Assembly: GCA_965153455.1 (NCBI GenBank)
Contig: OZ234498.1
Location: 8,990,001 to 9,054,000, forward strand
Length of the DNA: 64,000 nucleotides
Source of the DNA: Sphagnum compactum
Lineage: Eukaryota; Bryophyta; Sphagnopsida; Sphagnales
Reading direction: 5' to 3'
Shown here: positions 49,501-60,163 of the stretch, one piece after another
How the letters are laid out: every line of letters begins with the position of its first letter
Numbering within the stretch: the stretch's first letter is position 1
Notes under the pieces: model-generated
Told to the model about the DNA's origin: nothing
Database searches by the model: none
The model's input: the letters and a program-made list of their open reading frames with translations, nothing else
Program-made: the position numbers and the translations under genes

Positions 49501-52027
49501 GCTAGGGAAACCTTGATGGGTATAAGGATGCACACATACACATCAAAAAACACACTAGAAAATAACAAGTTAATTCAAGCTTTCGCATGGATACACTCTC
49601 TCCTCTTGTAATGTTGAAGGTTGGACAAGATAAAGATGAGCCTAACAACAACAAACAAACAAGGGGACCCCCCACTCATTCGGGGTTGGGGAGGGAGGGG
49701 GGGACCCCCCAAATGAAATCCTAATTCAAGGTCTTAAAAGATAAGATAAGCTTGGATGTAAGTGCAATCATTTGAGCCTAAAGGCAAAAGTCCCTAGTGA
49801 CCTTTTAGCCTACTTAGGATGAACCTACAATTTAAGGTAAAGACACAAACTTTCTACCACACTTACTTGTGTTTAAATTACATATTTATACAAAACTTTA
49901 GATTGTTAATAGACTCATATTTAACATGTCATGAAGCTTAGGAATAATGTTTGTGCAAGACATATATGATGTGTGTTTGTTTTGTGGCAAGTTTTTTGCA
50001 TTTGAAATGAAATTTGATATGCTTTGATTTTCTCCAAATTACCACAAAGTGAATGCATGCACGGAACACCCACGTTCCAAAGCATGTTCGAAATAAATTT
50101 GCATGCCACACACATCCCAAGGCCTCCAAAGTGTGGCAAAAAAAGCATTCTCAACTTGTCCCAAAATTACCAAAAGAGGACCCAATATATGCCTCAATTT
50201 TGTTATAAGGTCCAAGGATTATCCAAGTGTTGCTTAAAATGTATGTCCTTGGGCCCCCGAGGACATGTCTAATGGCCGAGGCATAACATGTTGAAAAAAG
50301 TTTTTAAGTATGCTTCCTTTACTACTTTTTCCACTTTTAGCTATGGGATCCTTGTGGCTTGTTCATCATTACCTTCTTCCCTTGCTTTACTATATGGGTC
50401 CTACATGTACATGTTCACGTGTGATGCCCACATAACCTCATGGTGCTAGCATGTGATCAAGTGTATTTCTTGTCTTGCTTCTCTCTTTCTTTGGCTTCTA
50501 CATGTAGGTTTTTTCTGCAATGGAGGATCATTTTTTCTTCATGTGTATTGTACTTTGTTTCCACTTTATTCCACATATTATTCCTCTAATTATGTGTGAT
50601 GTTAAAATCCTTTTGTATATAATCAATCATGTGGGTTAGGAAAGTCCTTTTGTCTAATGGTTTTACATTCCAAAGATTATGTCATACGTTATTTCTTTAC
50701 CCGCACAAAAGCTCAACAAAATTATGAAATTGTGGTTTTCACTTGCATAAATGTTTATTTGTGTAAGCAAGTGAAATGCCATTCATTTTTCAAGTTCTCC
50801 CGTGTTTTCCTCTTGATATTTAAAAGATAATTGATTGTCTCTTTATTGTAGATATTAGAAAAAACAATTTGGAAAAATAATATTTTTACAAGACTATTTT
50901 GTCCACGGAAGAAGGTATTGCCATTGTAGTAGTGGTCTAAAATTTTCCTTGTTTGTTCTCTGAAAGGTCTAGATTTCACAAGAGATGGGTTGTTATGACT
51001 TGGAAGATGCACCACATAAGATTTATCGTTTATATGAGTAGTGTGTGGGAGAGACTTAACATGATTGAAGATTCAGGGTTTGTTGAGTATTCTTAATTGG
51101 GAAATTGTAGTTTGTTGGAAAAAAAATAATTCTCCAATCCTCTCAAGTTCCTTAATTCAATTAAGTCTTTCTTTGCTTACAATAAGATTCTACTTGGGAA
51201 TACGTCATTGTATGGTTAAGTTTCAAAAGTCTTCTGTGTATACGATAATATATTGTGACTCGTATTAATTAGTTGCGAGGAACCCAAAGTTCATATTTTA
51301 ACCATGTCTGTATTACAAACAAGGGTTATAATATTAATTAATACCTATATTAATGTACAAATGGTGTTGAATAGCCTTGGGTGTAGGTGTGAAGAAAAAA
51401 TGTTATGTCCAATGGAATTGCTGGATTTGATGGTTTTTTTAATTATTTTTTTAATTACCATGAGTGAACCAATAGGTAAATGTGAAATAGGGTTTTGTAG
51501 GTTTGTGAAATAGGGTTTTAAAGAACCAAGGAAAATTGTAGAAAGGGATCATTATTTTCAATGTTCAGCATAATAGAGTTTTGTGTAAGTCTGAATTTTT
51601 TTTCTTTCAGGCCAATGAGATTGCTGGATTTGGGTGATCTGGATTTGTTCTCTAAGTAAAATCTTGAGTGAACTAACAAGGTTCTAGCACATTACTTGTG
51701 CACTTTGTTTGCCTTTTCTGATGCACATCTTTGATTGACCCATCACAAAATATAAATAAATCAAGCTTTGTACATTTTCCCAAAATAGATATGTTGCAAA
51801 TCTCCTCCTTGAGGCTTGCTTACATTGGTTACAACATTAGAACTTAAGGCAAAAAAGGATACGGGATAAAGTGAGGAGCTATTGGGAACATGTTTAAAAA
51901 CACATTGAGAACTTAGAGAACACGTTAAGAACCTAACCCATTTGACAACTTGATGGGAACAACAAGAATCCCAACACTCCCACCCTTCCCCCAAAAGAAA
52001 AAAAACTCAATGCCTAACCCTCTTTCC
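40541..52027. other. Long repeat-rich intergenic region, no gene recognised
   Basis: No protein domain could be recognised. Visible simple repeats: GGGA run 42268-42290, GAT run near 42338-42361, CA runs near 45441-45462 and 46738-46762, C tract near 46386-46398, AG run near 47045-47063 and GT run near 47885-47905. Open frames at 41944-42228 and 47252-47518 have no recognisable motif; the latter lies in a GC-richer patch (47180-47830). TTTAGGG units at 45715-45725 have no gene beside them. Old transposon remains are likely but could not be classed. Confidence 0.45.
43129..43260 (+). repeat. Dispersed repeat, copy 1 of a pair
   Basis: A 29-bp stretch at 43194-43222 (AAGGGTGCCTTCAACTACAC, then TAGTGGAAA) is identical to 57342-57370. 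Weaker similarity extends about 70 bp to the left in both copies (TTGCATCT.CA.G, CACTT.CA.AT.). Same orientation. Class unknown. Confidence 0.65.
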
Positions 52028-52101
52028 AATTACATGACTAGGTAGTTGGTAAACCCTAAAACCCAACTACATCACAAAACCAACAACCTAGTCATGTAAT
52101 T
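52028..52101. repeat. Short perfect-stem hairpin (23-nt arms)
   Basis: Arms 52028-52050 (AATTACATGACTAGGTAGTT then GGT) and 52079-52101 pair at 22 of 23 positions around a 28-nt loop. The loop contains an AAACCCTAAA telo-box-like word. It may be a tiny foldback element or a hairpin RNA precursor; the sequence alone cannot tell. Confidence 0.7.
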
Positions 52102-52482
52102 CTTCAAAGGTGTCGGTGGGTGCCCTTGCACTTCCATGACTAGTTTGCCTAAAAATGAAAGGGGCCATGGGTGGGGCCTTCCTCCTTTGCCTTACCATCT
52201 TGCTCCCTTGGAGTAAAATGCCTTGGGTGGTGAACAAGACCCTCAATGTTTTTTTGGGTGTGGTTTGTGCCTAATTTTTGCCAGTTGGTGACCCAAAAAA
52301 GAAAAAGGAGGCTGTGAATCATACAAAGGTTTTTGTTGGGAAAAATGGCCCAAAAGTTGCCATATTTTTAATTTTTTTGGAACAAAAGTTTGAGATCACC
52401 TTACATATGTGGACTATAGATTCTTCTAACATGTTGCCAAAATGTCATTGTGATTCAAAAAAAATTCTACTTTCCTTTGACA

Positions 52483-52530
52483 TGTAGCCAAATTTGGCTA
52501 AGTCCTCTCTCTTGGGGATGATTGCCAATC
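52483..52530 (-). mobile_element. MITE family 1, partial copy D
   Basis: TGTAGCCAAATTTGGCTAAG, then a TCCTC..CTTGGGGATGATT block, resembles the inner part of copy A near 10200-10240. No matching far end could be traced with confidence, so this is a fragment. Confidence 0.5.
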
Positions 52531-53122
52531 CATATACCTCACAAAATTATAATTAAATTAAATTAAAATTAATGAAAGTTTTGAGGACAACTTCATTGCT
52601 TCTTTGTTTGCATTAATGGCAATAATACATCATAAAAATGACATTTTCATTTTTTTTCTTTTTCTAGTGTACCTAGAGAGTGCCTTCTTACCTAGCATAA
52701 AAAGCTTATGGGCATTACAAAAACATAATTGCCCCTAAAGGGGAGCAATTAAATTTGTGTCACACTGTGGCCTTGCCATTTACATTGAAAAGTATCTTTA
52801 AGGCAAAAGAAGAATTATGGAAATTCAAAATATTTCACCATGCAAAAAATTATATAATCTTCAAGGAAAAAAAATCCTCTTCAAGAAATCAAAATCCTTC
52901 AAGATATTATAATAACTCTATTATAACTAATCTCAAGTTTCAACAACACAAGCCAAAATATCATCTTTCAAAAACCCTCACATAAAAATAGACCTATTAT
53001 TATGTATTATTATATTACCTAGTATGGGGCCAAAATCCCTTAAGCTACTATACTCTACAAATGAATTTAAACACACTATCCTTGCCTTGAGGGGCAAGGC
53101 CAACAAAAGACCCACCCCAGAA

Positions 53123-53143
53123 AAACCCTAAACCCTAAACCCA
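53123..53143. promoter_or_regulatory. Telo-box run upstream of bHLH gene
   Basis: Two to three CCCTAAA units lie about 940 bp upstream of the bHLH ATG. Regulatory role inferred. Confidence 0.4.
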
Positions 53144-53300
53144 AAACCAAAAGAATAGTAAAATGGGTGATATTACTACTCCTACAGTAGTACTTACTAC
53201 TAGTAGTAGGCTACTAGTGCCCATTTTTACTACCTATTTCTTACTAAAATGCAACTGGTAGGTAGGTATCTAAATGGACTAGCTTCTTCTAAACCAAGAT

Positions 53301-53458
53301 GGAAGTATAGACTATACTTACATACCTACCAACCTACCTATTCATGGCTATAGATACAGATTAAGTATAGATTATACCTACATACCTACCAACCTACCTA
53401 GGCATGGCTATAGGTACCTAGTACCTACTACACTTGGGGGGGGTGGGGGGGGGGGGGG
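53301..53458. repeat. 60-bp tandem duplication followed by G tract
   Basis: CATACCTACCAACCTACCTA occurs at 53321 and 53381, with GGCTATAG-type and AGTATAGA-type words in step. It is followed at 53436-53458 by a run of G interrupted by a single T, able to form a G-quadruplex. Both lie 0.6-0.8 kb upstream of the bHLH start. Confidence 0.85.
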
Positions 53459-54082
53459 CATGGTCTTGAAGGCAAGAATGTAGTGCACATAAAATGAGTT
53501 GGATGCAAATTTGGGTTGATTCTTCATCTTCTTCTTCGTCGCTTTGAATTTCGATATCGATTTTGCGTTCATAATCTTCCAGTGTTTGTGTGTTTGTGTG
53601 TGTGTGTGTTCTCTCTCGATCGATCGATGATGAAGAATTGGTACGTGTAGTAGTATAGTGGTAGTAGTTGTTATTGTTGTTGTAGTTGGTGGGGAAGAAA
53701 CTAAGTGCTGCTTCAGAGTTTGACAGAAATTTTGTTTTGTTTTGTTTTGAACATCTGGTTGGTTGGTTTGTTTGTTTGTTTACATACATGCAGTCTTGTT
53801 AAGAGTTTTGTAAGAGTTTTCTCTTGATCAAAGTCCGTGGGGGTTGGGGGTTGGACTGATTGAACTCGTGGGGTTCGTGGGTGGGTGGTTCAAGGACCTC
53901 CGGGGGTGTGAAGAAATAGTGTTGAAAACATGTGTATGGGTTGTGTGAGTGAGTGAGTGATCGAGTGAGTGAGTCCCTCCGTGCATTGCATTTGCATTTT
54001 AATCTTTATTTTTGTGGATGAAGGGGGAAACTAGTAGCTCAGGTGAAGAAGAAGGAGAAGAAGAAGAAATATTGACGTGGGA

Positions 54083-55610
54083 ATGAATTTGTTGTGCAGG
54101 AGCAATCAACAGGAAGAAGTGCTGCAGCATTTAGAAGTAATAACTTTGCACCAGGCGGCGAAGAGTAAGAGGAGGAGAAGGAGCGGCGACGGCGGCGGCA
54201 TGTTTGGATTGTCGGGTGATGATGCAGGTCAGGTAGTAGTAGAGGAGGAGGAGGAGCGGCGGAAGCTTGGAGGGGCAGGAAGAAATTCTCACGAAGTTAT
54301 GTTGCATGCGTTTGCAACTCCCGAATTGTTCAAGGGTCCAGTTGGAGATGGCGGCGGGTATCCTGTGGAGTCGAGTTTGTTGATGCAGCAGCAAGGGTCT
54401 ATAGCAGCTGCTAGTAGTAGTATGGTGGATTCCAGTAGCGAGTTGACGACGGAGGGGAACGTCTGCGGGATTGGTAGTGCCGGGGCAGCTAGCAGTGACG
54501 GAAGTTTGGAGCTCAGAGTTGGAGCTTCGACTACTCTGATGGACATGCTACCGGGTCAGACGATCATAGCAGCGCACGACTCCCAGCAGCTCAGCGGCCT
54601 CAGTCCGGAAGTTTCTCCCACGGTGAGCGGCTCATCGGCTTCAACGGCTTCCGGGCAAAACTCCGGACGGGTTTTCTCCCAGCTCCACCTCACTGGGCTT
54701 GATGAGAAAGCGTTCGTTTCCCAAGAATCTTCTTCCGTGTGTGCTCCAACAGATTCCATCGGATCTTCGCACGCTGGTGCTCCCTATCTAGGAGTCAAGA
54801 GCTCATGCGCGCTCACTGGCATTTCGGGACCAGCCCCAGCAGCTGTTGCAGCTCCAACTCTCTTCCGATTTTCAGGCTCTCAAGCTGTCTGTGAAGAGCC
54901 CAACAACATCATGATGACAGCACCGGATCACATGACGGCCATGCTGTTGCGAGCTTCTTTCCCCAGCAACTGTGCAGCAGGGGATTCTTCATTCGAGATC
55001 AGCGGCAGACCCAAAAGACGGAATGTGAGAATTTCCAAAGACCCTCAGAGTGTGGCTGCCAGGCATAGAAGAGAGCGGATCAGCGACCGCATCCGCATGT
55101 TGCAAAGACTTGTCCCTGGCGGCACCAAGATGGATACTGCCTCCATGCTTGACGAAGCCATTCACTATGTCAAGTTCCTCAAGCTACAACTGCAGGTACA
55201 GGACATCCACCTCACAAAACCCTCAACTCCTGCTGTTGTCAAAACCCATTCACAACCCTTACTCTGTGTCTGAAAATGCTTCTTCTTCATCATGCAAAGT
55301 ATCACCTCAGTAATGCAATTCATGAAATGCTTTCACCATCATGATGCAAAGTACCAGCTCGCAATTGGTCAAATCCTTCTTCATCATCATGCAAAAGACC
55401 ATATGGCTTCTTAGAACATCACTGGATGTTTGTTGTCATTTGTTTCTATTGATTTTTGTGCAGGCTCTTGAGCAATTAGGGAGCAGTTTCGATCCCACTT
55501 TTACCATGGGCATGCCAGCCTTTCAGCCATGTACTTCGCAGCCAGATTCTCATCCCAATGGTGGCACATGGAGGCCATTTGACTTGAACTGTGCAACATA
55601 CAATCAACTA

Positions 55611-55642
<32 letters not shown>

Positions 55643-55766
55643 AAGCAGTCCATCATCAGCAAATGCATCACCAAATTCTGGATCTCCAAGTCATATCACT
55701 GGCTGGCCGAGAGCCTCAAGCTCCATGTGCTTTCCAGACCATGCACAAGAGCAGTTCTGTCATTGA
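54083..55766 (+). CDS. Class VIIIb bHLH transcription factor (HECATE/INDEHISCENT type)
   Basis: Nuclear DNA-binding dimer-forming factor; HEC and IND proteins act in tissue patterning and auxin/cytokinin output in flowering plants. Exon 1 is 54083-55195 and exon 2 is 55464-55766. The 268-bp GT-AG intron falls between codons at the end of helix 2. The 471-residue product has a long low-complexity N-terminus with a KSKRRRRS basic patch (29-36) and acidic and Ser-rich runs. The bHLH domain spans 313-371 ([20 protein letters not shown], then [20 protein letters not shown], then VKFLKLQLQ). The basic region has Gln and Ala at the usual His5 and Glu9 positions but keeps Arg13, as in HEC/IND. After the domain come [10 protein letters not shown] and an 11-Ala run (421-431, GCT repeat at 55611-55643). 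The ATG at 54083 is the first in frame. However, TTGTTGTGCAG just after it looks like an intron acceptor, so translation might instead begin further in. Intact. Confidence 0.9.
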
Positions 55767-56620
55767 TTTTCTTATTGCTTGACATCAATAAGGACAAAGA
55801 GACTTGAACCCATGGACTCAAACCCTAGACTCTCAACCTTTGCGCTCAATCCTTGGACTCATCAACCCTTTGATTGAAATCAGAGCTCCGAAAGTGCAAT
55901 CTGTAATGTGGGTGAGACTTTATCTTTCAGAGAAGAGCTTTTCAACTCGAGCTTTCTGAGATTTTTTTTTTCCCCCCCACAAGCTCAGACACTCCTTGTG
56001 CCATACAGATCATCCAGCTCGAACTCTGTTGGGTAAACTAATCAACCAACAACCAATTTGGACATTGTGCAATTCCTGCTGTGTACTCATTAGCATCAAA
56101 TTATAGCCTAAGATATAGCATTAAAAGTCACTGCTGCCATCCGTGCTGTACAAATGTGAGAAGGCTCTCAAATGATTCTCAATCCAGCCTGAGTAAATTT
56201 TCTAGTGCTTTTCTTTCTGAAGATTTGAAAAATACTTTTTTTTCTTTTGTCTAGACTCAATCCTTGTTAGAGAGCTTTGTTTCCGTTTTCTTGATTCTGC
56301 ATTTTGGCACCAGGGATTTGTAAACGACAGACTACTAGAGTTTTGGCTGCTACTCTAAGACACTCATGGATCACAAGTTGCTCAGACCTTAGTATGATTT
56401 GGTTTTTCTTTTTCTTTTTTCATTGGAGGGAGGGGAGTTTCAACAGAGTTGCATTGGAGAAATTCGGGTTTGTTGCCTGGCTATGGTGTCTGTTGTTTGG
56501 CTTGAATGTCAAATTGATACAGAACTGTTACTCCCTAGATTTGCATTGGATCAAATGCTCACAAATCTGTTATGCTGCAGCCAGATCGACTCGGTAGGTT
56601 TGTGTTTTGTTGAAGCATAT
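55767..56620 (+). other. Downstream region of the bHLH gene
   Basis: This probably includes the 3' UTR. No second gene is recognised; an open frame at 56304-56597 has no domain and mostly translates T-rich sequence. Confidence 0.4.
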
Positions 56621-57015
56621 TAGAGTTATCCATAAAGTAAGGAAAACACAGCACTGCAACCCTAAGTTTGGTCATACGCAGGGTGAGATTCAAAGCAAAA
56701 AAGTACATTAGCATTAAGGGGGAGGGAAGAAATGCAGAAAATCATGCATTGTGGTGGTAAATTGAGTTTCATCCCATCTTTCCTTTTTCACCTCCACTGC
56801 AACTACATATGTTTTCACTAGTCCTACCTGTACAACTACGCTAATTAGTCTTGAACCTTGTTCGTTAGATGCTGAGTTTCAGCATTTCATACTGAGATTT
56901 AATAAATTCATACTGAGATTTAATAAAATTTCCTTAGTTTGCGGATACCACTGAGAGAGGGGATAGGGGGTGAAAGGAGGCCCAAAGACAGAGGGTGACT
57001 TGACGGATAACTCTA
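56621..57015. mobile_element. MITE family 2, copy 2 (TA-bounded)
   Basis: A 395-bp element, counting the TA at each end. Left end TAGAGTTATCCATAAAGTAA; the right end reads TAGAGTTATCCGTCAAGTCA on the other strand. Internal landmarks are shared with copy 1 at 11778. A short inner duplication (ATACTGAGATTTAATAAA at about 56889 and 56911) is present here and absent from copy 1. Confidence 0.82.
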
Positions 57016-57267
57016 CTGTGTAAGTTCTGTTTCTTTGGACTCAATGAGTAAAGAGGTTAGAAATCTGACCAAGACTTGTGAGCCATGCTCATGGAAGTTT
57101 GCAGGATCTAAAGTAGAATATAAACTTATTTTGGACAGCTGAGCAGTAAAGGGTTGGATGTCACTGAAATAGCGCTGAATAACAAAATGGGTATGCTTTC
57201 AGATTCCATGCTAAAGAGAATACCTTCTGAGGGGCTTTTAGAAAATTAGGAAGCCTTGAACCAGAGC

Positions 57268-57390
57268 ATTTTGAAAAGTGAAAGGCTTGCATCTACAAGT
57301 GTGTTGCTTTATGAAATACCCACTTGCAGATATCATCCAATAAGGGTGCCTTCAACTACACTAGTGGAAATCATGGAGGTTTTTACATGT
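57268..57390 (+). repeat. Dispersed repeat, copy 2 of a pair
   Basis: Carries the 29-bp identity with 43194-43222 at 57342-57370 and looser similarity to its left. It lies about 330 bp beyond MITE family 2 copy 2. Confidence 0.65.
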
Positions 57391-57835
57391 GCAAGTTATT
57401 TCATAAACATGAAATCTTGGACTGTGTATGGTGAGGATCGATTAAATGCCACCACCAGAGTCATTCATTGTGACCTTCCTTTAAGAGAATGTGGTAGGTG
57501 CCATGCTTGTATTTGAAGGTTTAAACTCATCATGTTTTTCCAGGTTTAAACTTCATCCAAATTACTCTCTACATGCCATTATACTATTGTTGCTGGAACT
57601 GCTCTAAGTTTTGACATTGGTTTGGGTGACCAAAATCTGGCACTTTCTTTCTTCCTAGGTGGGACTGGCGGCCATCTCTTGGTTCCACTTGTAATGTGAA
57701 TCAATGGTAGGGAACAAGCTTGTGGAAACCAGTTACAAAATTGTGGAACAAGCCCTGGAAGAACCAGTTAGCACCTAACAGAATGGCAGCTCATCCTACC
57801 GAGCTTGTCGCATTGGTCCTAAGTGGAATAGGCAA

Positions 57836-57863
57836 GAGTGAACCAGCACCCACCAGTGCACCA
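57836..57863 (+). repeat. Solo copy of the 28-bp foldback end motif
   Basis: GAGTGAACCAGCACCCACCA then GTGCACCA matches the left end of the candidate foldback element (15937) at all but one position. No inverted partner was found nearby. A weaker relative lies at 45827 (ATGAACCAGCACCTACACTC). Confidence 0.75.
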
Positions 57864-60163
57864 TGCAAGATGTTGAACAGAAAAACACTTTTATGTTATA
57901 TTCTTTTGTCCCATAGCTAACCGTGGTTGTTAAAACTGCATCCCCTTCTCTCCCACAGAAACAAGCAACCCCCTTTCATATGAAAAAAAAAAAACAATGG
58001 GTTTTAATGCCTTGTTTCATTGGTTGTTGGGATTTTATTTTATTTTATTATGTACCTCCTTCAATTTTTTCTTGCATATTATAACTCACTCCTCATCGTG
58101 AGTGTGGGTACATATATATCTATGTAAGTCATTAAATTTTGTTTGGAGCAATGTAAATGAAATCAAACGGATTCTTAACTCAGATCAAGCTCCAAATACT
58201 CGGGAAGTCTCTCAAACCAAACCAAAGGTTTTTATCTAAATCTAGAAAACCAAGCTCAAACCCGAACTAAAGGTTCTATCTATGAAATAAAAACAAAACT
58301 AAGACTCGAAGAAACCAAACCCAAGATTCCTGTCAAAAATCAAAGAACCAAACAAAACTGGTACTTACTATACATATCACACCGGAGACAAGTGTTTGAT
58401 GATTACCCAACTTGACATGTGAAGGTTAATAGCGAGCATGTGATGGGACCAATAGGTAGCTTTAGAAAAACCGCAGGAATCCAAAAAAAAACAACAAAGG
58501 AGACATAATTCTTCAATCTGTCCTCATCTTGCTCATCATTATTCCAGCCTGGAATTCAGGTTCTCTACTTCAAAGGTTCCACCATGATCCAGACCATTTT
58601 GCTCAAAAGGATTCTCAAATGAAGACAAAAGAGGTAAAAATTTTGTGGCAGCAGCAAGAATTTCCTGCACCTACTTCTATATCTAGAGTTTGAACAAAAT
58701 GATTGAATTCCATGGATTTCATCCCTTCCCTGTCTTTGTTCCTGAATGCAATCATGCAATTTGTGGGTTGGTGGGGACTCTCACTCCTGCAATTTTTTGC
58801 AAAACTAGGCTAGAAACAACCCAACATAAGGAACTGAAACAATTCAACCAAAGAAGCCCATCCCTGTAATGGGTTAAACTTACATGACAGTATTATGAAT
58901 GAGCAGCCCGTGTCATTCCTCAGATTTGGATGTTCTAAGTGTTGTTTGTGGACAACCAGTGTGTAGGACAAAGCTCCATCCCCATATATCAATCATTGCC
59001 TGATTCCAAATGCACACCACTTAAGCACATTGCAGTTTGAACTTTGAACTTCATCTCTATTTATACTTCTTGCTGAGTACCACCTATTCACTATTAATTG
59101 TCACCTGTTCCCAATTATGTTCCTATTGAAGTTTGGATTGTTGTCACTATTGTGTTCCTAATTTATTCTCTATGTGTTCCTCAATTTTATCCCATGTGTT
59201 TTGCCATATGTTCCTTAGGAACTATCATGTCGCCCTCACATGTGTTTGTTTAATTTTATCCCATATGTTTTACAAATTTTTTTTCTATGTAATTTTAAAC
59301 TTTTCTCGGTCCAAAAGTATTGTAAATCATTGGAAATCATGTTAGGACTATTAAGTGGTTAATTTGCTAGGCGTTTCTACTCTAGTAATTTTTAGCACAC
59401 CTTTACAATTGTTAGATTCCATTAAATGGGTTTGAATTTTGTTGACTTTGAGGAATTGCTTTGGTAAGGTAGCCAATGACAATTTTTGCTTAGTCATAAG
59501 ATGCATGTTTAACACACATTTTTAAATTCAAGTGCAACACCAAGTTTTCATCAAATTGTTGTATTTGTAATGGCTTATGTATTATATCATGTTATGCACA
59601 CTCTTTTCATCTTCAACCAATGTTTCTTGAAGAGAGGTTTTGACAAAACAATTTTTATAATTGTACTTGCAAAAATAATTTTGTTTTGAGATGGATTGGT
59701 AATCTTTATTCGTCGTGTGTGTTCATTAAAGGTGAGGTCTAGCATAGGTTTAGATTTTATGGTGAGAACTAAAAGGTTTAGATGTAAGTGTTACAAAAAA
59801 TATAACAATATTTTGTACATGATTGTGCAATTGTAAATCCAAGCCCATTGGAATCTAATTGAGGTGGAATCATTTCAATTGATTATTTCAACACTTGATG
59901 ATGATGCACATTGATGACAAGTAATTCAACTTTTTAATTTTATTTTGTACTTTTATGTTTTGAAATAAGACATTTAATTGATTTTGCATTATTTATGCAC
60001 TTTTGAAAAAAAACTAGTTTATAATTTTGAGCCTTTCATTTGATAGCTTGTAATAAGGTTTGGAGTGTTTGGACTTCTCAAAATTGTTTAATTTATGTTA
60101 TGACCATTAGAAGAATCCTAAAAAGAAAAGATGAATAGGTTGTTTTTATTTAGTCCCAATACA
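57864..60163. other. Intergenic stretch, no gene recognised
   Basis: AT-rich. Small open frames at 58565-58759 and 58810-58992 (-) and 59133-59345 (+) have no recognisable motif. Confidence 0.5.
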
